Assembly (NCBI GenBank): GCA_947172415.1
Contig: OX359191.1
Coordinates: 620,001-684,000 of the forward strand
Origin: Chondrosia reniformis
Taxonomy: Eukaryota; Porifera; Demospongiae; Chondrillida; Chondrillidae
Reading direction: 5' to 3'
DNA length: 64,000 nucleotides
The position numbers and the translations under genes are program-made. The notes below the pieces were generated by a model. That model saw nothing but the letters and a program-made list of their open reading frames with translations, had not been told where the DNA came from and ran no database searches. Shown piece by piece: positions 55,067 through 64,000 of the stretch (the stretch's first letter is position 1; every line of letters starts with the position of its first letter).

Positions 55067-57014
55067 CTTTCTCACATATCTTGGATCCGATTTGTGGACA
55101 TTCATCAGATACTTCACTAGCGGAATTGAACCATTCCATGAAGCACTGTGTAGCACGTCAGCTCCATCCTACATGAACATTAAGAATGCAAGTATATACG
55201 TACAAATACAACTTTGCACAGTACACTGATTTGCTCCACAATTTTAATAATAATACACTAAATAATTGAACACTATTAAGTTCCATTAAAGACCGTAACC
55301 ACATGTGACTCCAAATTCTTAGGCTGCAAACGACCGCAAAGTTATATAATTGTACAGTCTTTTTGAAATTTATATTAATCGATAGTGCTTCGGTATATAG
55401 GGTAAGCTACGTATGTGTAAGATCTTCTTCTGAATTAAGACAAAAAGACTAGAATAAGTAGTTTTATACTTGCTCCACATACATATGCGGCTTACGGTCG
55501 TTAAGGGGGTTGCAATTGCATATGTATGCAGTCGGTAAAAGGACAAGTTACATTGATATAATTACAAAGATTAATAACAGCTAATTACTGATTATTAATA
55601 CATTAGTTAACCAAAAAATTCCATTATCCAAACTTGTAGATCTCACTGTGCATTCTCTACTATTTTCCATACATCCATACATACACCCCATTTTCCTACA
55701 TAACATACTATATTACCGCAATGTATGGCATGTATTTAGGTGACGCAACTCACCTCATCCAAAATGTGTGGATCAACATGGCATTCCTCAATAAAATACT
55801 TCACCATTTCAATTCGACCATTAGTCGCTGCTACATGTACTGAATTCTTTCCATCCTGTTCACAAAATTATAAGAAAAGCAAACGGGCATTCACCTCGTT
55901 GTACAGTACTGCAATAAAATGGCTACTTCACTCAAAGTGATTGCGTAATAATGGAAACCATACAACCTTGTTATTAGTCCGTGGGTCCAGTTTGCACTTG
56001 GCCATCAAATACTTGACTAACGGAACGGACCCAGACCACGCTGCACAATGGAGCGTATCAACTCCGTCCTAAAGTGACATAAAAACCATCTTGAACAATG
56101 GACCTTTAGTGCAACCTACTTAATCTACCGTTATCAGTTTGTGACAGAATGACAGGTTCTTATCTAAACATGCATTATTTACACATGTGATTCTATCTCT
56201 GCTTGAGAAGCGTTTTGCTGTTTTCTTTAAATTAGCAAATATTTGTCTCTTTCATTTAATTATATTCCAATCTGCCATTCCAGGCAAATTTTATGGTCTG
56301 GTGAATTAAGTGAAGGTAGATTATCTGAAACGGACTGTACCTACGTATATCATACCTACTACAATAGTGTATAGACATATCCCACCTGATCCACAACACT
56401 GGGTTCAATTCCCTGTTCTTCAATGAAATACTTAACGAGAGCAACCTGGCCCTTCAGAGCTGCCACGTGTAGAGGATTAGCAATATCCTGCAAATACACA
56501 TTAAGTAGAAGATGGCAGCACTTGACTTCAGAAACACCACAACTCATGTACTTGTTAAAAATTAATAAGTACATAATTTAATATTTATATATTTATAATA
56601 ATTTAATTAATGTTTAATAATTTTAAGGATATTTACAGATAATCTGAAACACCATTTTCACATCAATATGAGAAGCCAATGAAATACTTAAATTGTTTTA
56701 CTTAGGGAAAACCCCTAGAACCTTGGATGAGGATACAGTTTCATACCAAGTGTTCTTCCTTTTCCACTGGACCTACTGGGCCTAACAGCTGATCTGGGAA
56801 CTCCACTCTCCACTAGTGACCATAGGAGTCTATTTCTTCTCTTCTTCTCTAAGGCCTTACCTCCAAGTGCTTCATCAAAGTGTCTTAGGTATTGGATGGC
56901 AGTGTGTACTGCATACAGTATAGTAGCATACGTACGTGTATATACATCGTATACGTACCCTGGTTGGATGACGCATTTCTTTGCTATCTTCACTTGCTTT
57001 AAAACTCCTTCCAT
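55067..57014 (-). CDS. ANK-3 duplicate, 3'-truncated
   Basis: A first exon with ATG at 57014 (same N-terminal module, few changes) and four intact 102-bp ankyrin exons at 56487-56386, 56068-55967, 55855-55754 and 55168-55067. The next five exons of ANK-3 are missing because the duplication ends at 54607. Splicing from 55067 into the next available acceptor (54457) would change frame and stop after about 75 codons. The first exon ends GKGRTLG at a GTATGA donor. The promoter (57745-57819) is retained, so the copy could still be transcribed. Probably a truncated gene or young pseudogene. Confidence 0.6.
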
Positions 57015-57965
57015 CCATCTCTCACGAGTAGAATCTCTTATATAACAACATACCTACGTACATATAGTAATATGATACATTTCAGAGTATACACAGTGGT
57101 AGTTTAGCGGGTGTTCTGAGTGCTAAAGCACCCTCTGGCCCTGAAGTCGTACTAAAATATTTGGTAAAATACTAGCCAAACCTCCTCATACATTTTCTCT
57201 ATTGCGCCGTTTACAAATTTCTTTCACTAGATGCACCCACGTACCGTTCCGCCATTTTGAATGCTAAGGGACAAATGGCGTACGATAGGTATGTGTAGAC
57301 GAGACTTGAAAGGGAGGATGTCACCTTCGTAGCCTCATAGCTCATTTAACGGTAGAACGTCCTATATCGCACACTGGTACACCTAACAACTGATATTTAC
57401 AAATTAGCACGAGGAAAACGAACGACTTGTCAGAGATGTTAATGGTTACACATATTCACGGAAAATAAATTATTGTAAACGTCAAAATTACAATTTTACC
57501 AGGTTACACTGATAGAAAAGGCCAATTTGAGTTAATACATACGAAAATGTATGATTATCGTTGTCTAACTATTAATAACTTATAACTGAACTAACGTCGA
57601 TCGCTTCACTTACCAAGTTAACTAGCGTACCCCGACAACAGGAACTAGAACAGCGCTAAGCAGCAGAGAAAGACTTCTGGATACGCCCAACACTTGAACA
57701 TTAATCCAACCTGATCGACCCCATGCAACATCAATGCGCCATGCCACGTGGTGCTTTAGGGGGCGTAGATTGTTCCTAGTTATGGAATACCACGTTCACG
57801 TGATCATGCTATATATAGCGCGATACAGCCTGCCATAATAGATGAACAAGTATAGGTACATGTGAATATGTGTGGAGTTTAAGGCCTATATGTTTGCAAC
57901 ATTTTTAAATGTCCAAGCCGATCATAATAGAGGGTTTTCCCCATCCCTCTTTAACAACACAAATT
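57015..57965. other. Promoter/5' region of ANK-3 duplicate
   Basis: Matches 42485-43467 closely, with small deletions. It includes the 5' untranslated exon donor (near 57615) and the promoter. No other coding exon is seen. The left part of the interval to the Roco copy is its 3' flank. Confidence 0.45.
57745..57819 (-). promoter_or_regulatory. Duplicate ANK-3 promoter
   Basis: TATATATAG near 57810-57819 and CACGTG at 57797-57802 and 57745-57750, preserved from the source copy. Confidence 0.45.
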
Positions 57966-60900
57966 CTAGTCAGTAGACAGGAAATCCTCAATAGCCTTTG
58001 CGAACTTCTTGTTCATGTGGGTAGTATCAGGTGCCTCTCTTAGGACTCTAGCAGCCGCCAGGAGTGTCTCAGCTGCTGGATCGGCACAAAGAAACTGGCG
58101 GAACAGATCGTTGGCTGCAGCTACACTCAGAGAAGAGTTCAACTGTTGTTTCTGTCCCAATTTAATGGCCTTTCCTTCATATAGATCAGATCGTATCACA
58201 TAGACATCACAGTGCTTTATATCTTTGTACTGGTTCAGGAATGAGATGATTTCATCTCCACTTCGGTCAATGACTGTATACACACATAAATACATACGTA
58301 TGTATAAAAGGTGTGCCCCCTTACATATAAACATATACTGGAGCTCACTTACAGAACAGGAAACAAGAATGGAATATTCACATACACAACTGAACTGAAC
58401 TGAACTGTGTAGTTGAACTCACTTCTAATATGTGTATCTTGAGATTTGCTCTCTCCTCCTTTGCTTGTCTGCTCCTGAAGAACCCAGTACTCCTCAGGGT
58501 CATCACATTCATTACTTGAAGCTGTCTTTAGAGTAAACTATTGAAAGTATGATAATTGTAGCTGTAACATACAAACTACACATGTGATACAAAATAAGAA
58601 CTTCAAGTTAGACAAGCTAGATTTGCTACACACAAAGGTGACTCACTGTTGCTTCAGTGTTTTTAACTGGAAGGGACCAGACCTTTCTAAAAGGCACAGA
58701 ATGCAACTCTCTACATCTTCCCTTTGGTCTGGTACACTTTAGTGTCACACCAGCTTTAGATTCAAACAGTATGGCCAAGTGGGGAGAACCCTTTTGACAA
58801 TCGCAGATAAAGCCAACTTGAAGATTGACCTTCTTCAGGAACTCCTCACCCATAACGGACCTACTGACTGCCTCAATTCCTTCTTTTACATCACCTTTAA
58901 TGGCAGCACAATCATCATGAAGCTTCTTCAAATCAGCAGGACACGGACCCTTCTGAATGGAGATGAAGCTCCTGAAGCAAAAGACAGCTACCTCAAACCT
59001 TCCAGGCTTGTCTATCAGGAAGACCTCCAGATTACCATAGGTGTACCTGATGGTGGATCGATCAGAATCATTAGGACACGTATCCCACTCGTCCTTGTTA
59101 GCTAAATGGACAGCTAACTGGCAGAAGATGCTTCTGGGCAGATCAAGCAGATTTGCACTGAAGGCATCCTCTTTGAAATTGAAGGCAAAGCAAAGAGGCT
59201 GCACAGCTGGGCAATCAGGGATCTCAATACGGCCTTTGGGTAGGATCATTGGCATGAAGAACCTTCCTAGTCCAATTTCAGCTGTGAAGGAGAGGTTCTG
59301 CAGCACTTGAAGAAGCCATTCACTTGGGGTTTCCTCACTGATCCCAACTTCTTTGAAAAGCTCTTGATAATCTCTCTTTTCAATTATTCCCTCATTTTTG
59401 AATCTCTTAGTTGCAACCCGCTGAGGATTACGTGGATAAAATCGAATTATAAGAAGCTTTGAAATCTCCTTGTACAGAAAGGTCGCATCTGTACACACCC
59501 AATTGGATTCAAGGGGAACTCCCTTCAGCTCATAGTAGGCAAAGAAGCCAAAGTGGTGGAACAATCGAAGTAGTGCCAGAAACTGGTCATCAGCTTGACG
59601 ACCATCAATGTAGTCATTGAAAAGACAGAATTTCTTGAGGTCTTGGCATTTGATGAAATGGTGAGGGGTTCGCTTAATAGTAAGATCAAGGAAAAACCAC
59701 ATCAATGGCATTTCCAATCGAAGGTAGCCCTCCTTGTCGGAGATACAGGAGCGAAGATGGTTGAGGTAGTCCTGATCCTCTTTAGTAGCAGGATGGTCTT
59801 GTGAGAGGTACATGAGGTTGTTGACAAGAAAGGCAGTCTGATCTGGAGCATGAACAAGGTGCTCACGGTAAGGCTTTGAATTCAGCTCCTTCAAATGGGA
59901 TTCAATGGAATCAAGGATTTCTTGCCTATTCTCCGCTTCCATCAACTTATCCTTAAAGGTGCCAACAAGAAACATTTTAAGGCGTGGCACCTTTATTTCC
60001 ACTGGAAGCTGTGGCTGCCGTAGCGATGTGGTGTAGATGTCGGATAAGGAGTGCTGAATCACATCACAGCCACTCTCGGAGGAGGAAATGGACTCTCTGG
60101 TTTGGCTGTCTGGTCGGTACGTCTGCTTCACTGGTTGGCTGAGATCCTGAGAGGAATCAAACACATGAATGTACGTGGCTGGAAGAGTGAGCAAGCAAGG
60201 TAAGGAGTCTTGAAACTCAGGTTGGCCTCCAGTGTCGAGGAGATGGATGAACGTCTTTTCAGTCAGCTTCAGCTCATCTAGATTGGTGCTCTGCAACAAG
60301 TCATCCCGTGCTTTGGAAAGGCTTGTGAGCATATCATCCAGCTGTTCAACTGGAACAGCTTCCTCCATCTTCCTCGGAGGTGAAATGGTGCTAACATTCT
60401 TAGGGAAACTATGGCGTGGATCTTCAGTGACATTAGTCACCAAGTGCTCTTGATCAAGTTGCTCTACAGTGCTTTCTGTGCTAGGAAGGACAGGGTAACC
60501 AGGATACTTCTTCTTCTCTTTGTAATCTCCTTCAGCCGCACACTTTCTGATGGAACCTTCCATTTTGGAATCTGTGACTAACGTCCACACTGATGAGCCT
60601 TCCTCTACCTGGTACTGCTCCGAAGTGACAGCTACCACTTCTGGTCTCTCAAGCACTCCAGTGCTAGTGTGAATCTCCTTTGATTGGTTGTGGGCCAGAA
60701 GCTGCTTCAGTGAAGACTTCCCTACAGATGATGCTCCACAGACTACACACCTAACGACATTAATAATCACAGATCCGTGAGCGGCCTTTGCCTTATGGTA
60801 ATGTTCACTCCAGCTCTGCAAGGACAAAGTTAACAATAAATAACTGTTAAAAGTAGTTTCATTATGTCTATACTTTGTTTTCATGTGCTTCACCTGATGT

Positions 60901-61165
60901 ATATATTTAATCTTCTGTAACATGAAGCATAATTGGCAAAAGAAAACAATATAATACAATGTACTATAAAAATGCTAACTGTATTTTCTGTGGATGGAGC
61001 ATCACTAACTTCTTTTCCGTTTTCTTCTTTGTCATTGTCTTCTTTTTCTTCTTCTTTGTCGTCTTCTTCTTTTTCTTCTTCTTCTTTGCTGTCGTCTTCT
61101 TCTTTTTCTTCTTCTTTGCTGTTGTCTTCTTCTTTGTCGTCTTCTTCTAATGTAGTTGACTCATC
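57966..61165 (-). CDS. Roc-COR protein, 5'-truncated duplicate
   Basis: Exons 61165-60980 (62 acidic codons), 60815-58647 (723 codons, the same length as the source), 58537-58423 and 58273-57966 (stop) keep all phases, giving about 925 residues without an N-terminal ankyrin region. The P-loop (GASSVGKSSLKQ), DTGGQPEF, VGTFKDKL and COR motifs are intact and most of the protein is identical to the source copy, so it looks under constraint or recent. Differences: the acidic exon grew from 39 to 62 codons, and exon 3 lacks the 25-residue Pro/Lys repeats (115 bp against 331 bp). No start codon or upstream exon is found before 61825. It needs a new promoter or is not expressed. Confidence 0.75.
60990..61150 (-). 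repeat. GAA/GAC coding microsatellite
   Basis: Imperfect GAAGAAGAC-type runs code for Glu/Asp/Lys. They are longer here than at 46625-46715 in the source copy. The plus strand shows Ser/Phe-rich false frames. Confidence 0.85.
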
Positions 61166-61839
61166 CTAATAATAAAGATTATACTGACCCTATAAGATAT
61201 GCAAGTCTTGTATCATTCCATATAAATTGAAGGGTTTATATCTGTTAAGCATTACAGTATAATACACATCAAAACTACTGCATATATACTTGTGTCTATT
61301 CTAACAGAAATATTAGGAGAAAAGGGTTCAATCTTGTAATAATAGTGTTAGGAAAATTGTTATATCATTATCACTTTGCAAGCCCTGTCATGGGCATTTG
61401 AACTTATCTGTAATATTGAACTGGATATCACTTGTTATTATTCTCCCTTAAACCTCACAAGTATAGCATTACTTTTAGTATGTATTGTACAGATTGTGAA
61501 AGTACAAAATGTGTCAGGAAACTAGTACAGTGATCCCTTTAATCACAAACTTGTTAAAAATTCATGGGACACAGTCAAATACTTAACTGCTTGTAGGGCT
61601 TATTTATAGCTGTAATCTTTACAATTCTAAAGTTCTCTTAGGTACCATCAAAATCTAAACAATACCACGGAACATTATAAAACTACTCCTTGGTAAGTTC
61701 TTGTTAACAATATGTAGTTCTTGTTAAACAATAGTACTGCTATAAACTCCGTTGCTGGGGCAACCAAGGCAAATTATATTCCACAACCATTATATAACTA
61801 TAATAAGAGGCACTTTTAGTTATACGGTACATCTTAGAA

Positions 61840-61975
61840 AAAACTTAGCGTACTACGCCCGTTCTTTTTATTACGTACGGTTGTAGTACGCATACGCGTA
61901 CGGGCGTTTCTTGATTACACAACGGGTAATACTACGCACGTACTACGTACGTTCAAGAAACACCTACGGATCGCG
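61840..61975. repeat. CGTAC-rich palindromic tract at duplication edge
   Basis: Dense in GTAC, TACGCGTA and inverted ACGCCCGT / ACGGGCGT motifs, and unlike the surrounding AT-rich DNA. It begins about 15 bp after the right edge of the 7.2-kb duplication. It may be a fold-back element or part of the BEN gene promoter. Confidence 0.55.
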
Positions 61976-62151
61976 CTAACGAGAGCAACTTTGGCCACAA
62001 AGGAGGTGCAAACTGCATGTGCATTTTTCCTAAGACGATATATCTGTGTAAGGCGTGCTACTCGACGATTTTGCCATCTAGAAAGTGTGACACCTTGGTA
62101 CGCGATTAGTTTTTGTTTCGGCTGCAGTCGTCTTTTCACTATAGCTAGACC

Positions 62152-63464
62152 ATGAGTCTTCGATTGGCCTTGAAAGCAACACAGGAGCAAGCAGGTGAGC
62201 TGTCTAGTCTATGCATGTGGATGAAGCTCGCAATTTTAACACCAGCGGGCTCTTTAATCGATTGTTCAACATCTTCCCCCAGAGGACTACGCGCTCGTAT
62301 ACTGGCCCGAAGAGGACTGTGTGAGTGTTGTGGCGTTCAGCTGCATCTCTGACCCATGTCCTCCTGCTGTTGGGAAGCCCTGTCGCGTTGGAATTGGCAA
62401 GAAGTGGTATACGGGAGTAACTGCGAAGACTGGTACGTTTCTACAGCATTATTATTCGCTTAGCGTTTAACTACTGCCAATCACTCACAGGATCTCGAAA
62501 GGCTATGATGGAGTTAGAAGATGACTTCATTGATGGGAACTTCGAGTTTCCCCTGAAGAGTGAGCCAACAGCAGAGCAAGAGGCACGCCCGACTCCCAAG
62601 ACAACAAAGAAGCGCACAGCACTGGCTGACATTGACACTAATATTGAACCAGCTGACAAAGAAGCTGGAGAAAAGCTAAGGAAGAAGAAGAACAGAGGCA
62701 ACAAGGAGAAGGAAAGTAATACGCCACAAGAAACCGGAGTGATATTGCAGCTAGAAGAATTTGATGAAGAGCAGAAGACGACACAGGCTGATGAAATTTG
62801 CAAGGACTTGAAACTCATTGTGAAGACTGTCACAAAGGTGGAGCAGCGTTTTTTTGAAATGCAGGCATTTCAAAAAAACTGCCAAGAAATGATGGAGAAG
62901 GCAATACAATCCATGCAAAAGAAGATTGATGAACTAGCGCAGAATCTAATCTACATGCCGCAGCCTACGCTACAGCCACTGCCTCCACTTCAGGCTCAGG
63001 TAAACACACCGATGCAACCTGCTACATTGTTTCATTCAGTCCCCCCAGCACCTTCATACCAGGTGAATGAGTCATCCATGGGGCAGAGTACACCCATCCC
63101 TATTGCTCCATTAAGCACGAAGTACAATGAAATGTCGGCCGCGGAGATTCCCAAAGAGAAACTCAAGACAATTGCAGAAACTTTCCAAAAGTATACTTCA
63201 CTCCGCACTGAGAGCAAGATTGGTGTGCTTGCCGTAAAGTTGGCAAGAGAGGCAATTTTCGGAGATGACCTTCTTCGGAAATGTACACCAAGAGGGTGGA
63301 GTGACATGCCAGCACTGCCACAAGCGGAGCTAAATCTCCTCAAGTGTACCCTTTACGAGCAGTTTCCGCGTTTCTGGACGTGCCCAGAGGAGTACGAGAA
63401 GACTTGGGCAATTGCACAAGAGGCGATTGCCCAAGCATGCAAGAGACTGCGGAAGAGACTATGA
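62152..63464 (+). CDS. BEN-domain protein
   Basis: Three exons (62152-62194, 62283-62432, 62491-63464) join in frame to 388 codons plus TGA. Exon 2 encodes a small Cys/aromatic module (YALVYWPEEDCVSVVAF, then GKKWYTGVTAKTG) that I cannot assign. The middle is charged with a basic run (KLRKKKNRGNKEKE) and a coiled-coil-like stretch (CKDLKLIVKTVTKVEQRF). A Pro/Gln-rich linker leads to a C-terminal BEN-like domain at about residues 300-388 (KIGVLAVKLAREAIFGDDLL, then EYEKTWAIAQEAIAQACKR). BEN domains bind DNA or mediate protein contacts in chromatin regulators, so a nuclear role is likely. The ATG follows a short GC-richer promoter; no TATA box is obvious. Confidence 0.75.
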
Positions 63465-63770
63465 CAGTGACTTATGCATCCTCAGGTTTCTTATATTACA
63501 TATGCGTACGTGTATTTCCTTCCTTATTGCCCTAATATTTATTGTTTGCAAAGTTAGTCGTGTAGAGAGGAATGTATAAGAAACCCTTCGATCTATGTCG
63601 CAATGCGCACACACTAGATCTTGCGACGACTTTCCTAATGCATAGCTACGCTAAAGAGTCAGCAAATCAAACGATAACACAGCACACAGTATAATAATAG
63701 CAAGACAATAATAGGATACAGCAAGACAGGTTGTGTCTAATCATAGTCAAATAAGCACAACAGTTACAAG
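63465..63770. other. 3' flank of BEN gene
   Basis: About 300 bp with no coding exon. An imperfect inverted motif (GATCTATGTCGCAA / TTGCGACG) lies near 63590-63630. Confidence 0.3.
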
Positions 63771-64000
63771 TTAATAGCCTGTTGCCCTTCCTTTACACTG
63801 AATAACGGCTGGTATCACTTTCTTCATATGACCGATGTATCTCTGGCACTTAGCAACTGTCACAGTCCTCCAAAAGGCCCTGATCCCGTCCATGAGTTCC
63901 AGCTTTGTTCTGGGCTTGACTTCTCTCCTGATGTACTCTTTCAATTCGTGCCACAGGTTTTCTATTGGGTTGAGGTCTGGTGATTCAGGAGGAGTGGGCC
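63771..64000 (-). mobile_element. Tc1/mariner transposase, C-terminal part
   Basis: The minus strand, from the window edge to TAA at 63771, encodes about 75 residues beginning with the signature SPDLNPIENLWHELK, which contains the last catalytic acidic residue of the DDE/D triad (the Glu of PIENLW). It ends RYIGHMKKVIPAVIQCKGRA then TGY. This is the usual C-terminal end of Tc1-like transposases. The frame is intact in the visible part. The rest lies beyond the window, so activity cannot be judged. Confidence 0.9.

Larger units (their letters stand above)
54607..61825. repeat. 7.2-kb segmental duplication, derived copy
   Basis: The duplicate of 40107-47392, about 14.5 kb away in the same orientation. 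ANK-3 is cut on its 3' side at 54607 and the ANK-Roco gene on its 5' side at 61825. The left junction lies 150 bp upstream of the Gln/Pro-rich exon acceptor. The right junction is next to a palindromic CGTAC-rich tract. Confidence 0.9.

Noticed and set aside
60933..61169. Plus-strand Ser- and Phe-rich frames
   Set aside because: Antisense of the GAA/GAC acidic exon of the Roco copy. Low complexity, no start context, wrong strand.

Overview
This is eukaryotic, AT-rich genomic DNA. The genes have many short exons, introns often of only 50-150 bp, canonical GT/AG splice sites, and abundant minisatellites and fold-back elements. The gene content (SERGEF, SAP30BP, a forkhead factor, a BEN-domain protein, ankyrin arrays, Roc-COR GTPase proteins with a death-fold-like tail, and a CARD-like protein) points to an early-branching animal. 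Compact genes and large ankyrin/Roco/death-fold families suggest a demosponge of the Amphimedon type. The species assignment is inference; no search was run.

Layout, left to right. (1) 1-220: 5' end of a single-exon disordered-protein gene on the minus strand. (2) About 0.54-6.2 kb and 9.15-14.8 kb: a tandem segmental duplication. Each copy holds a nearly identical GC-rich block, a CRE/E-box promoter, a poorly resolved plus-strand spliced gene with a conserved last exon, and a minus-strand intronless gene for a Ser/Thr/Pro-rich disordered protein. Between the copies lies a unique six-exon gene joining a CARD-like domain to RRM-like domains (6643-8811). (3) 16.1-21.2 kb: another short disordered-protein gene, a forkhead gene and a SERGEF orthologue; the last two start head to head 102 bp apart. 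(4) 21.3-29.2 kb: an ankyrin gene (ANK-1) with an array of 32 near-identical 102-bp exons in a higher-order repeat. (5) 30.1-31.3 kb: a CENP-B/pogo-type DNA-binding exon and an orphan ORF. (6) 32.5-36.7 kb: a complete SAP30BP orthologue with large intronic minisatellites. (7) 37.6-42.5 kb: a third ankyrin gene (ANK-3) whose last exon carries an early stop. (8) 43.5-52.5 kb: a large gene encoding ankyrin repeats, an acidic linker, Roc-COR and a death-fold-like tail. (9) 53.7-54.5 kb: the last exon of a Gln/Pro-rich protein. (10) 54.6-61.8 kb: a 7.2-kb duplicate of 40.1-47.4 kb, carrying a 3'-truncated ANK-3 and a 5'-truncated Roco gene. (11) 62.2-63.5 kb: a BEN-domain gene. (12) The window ends inside a Tc1/mariner transposase.

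The common theme is a repeat-sensing or immune-type repertoire evolving by exon amplification and segmental duplication. Phase-0/phase-0 ankyrin exons of exactly 34 codons have expanded in three genes. Two of those genes share the same 5' exon motif. The Roc-COR module has been copied away from its ankyrin sensor. How these proteins act together cannot be read from sequence. A signalling role is inferred from the known behaviour of ankyrin, Roco and death-fold proteins in animals.
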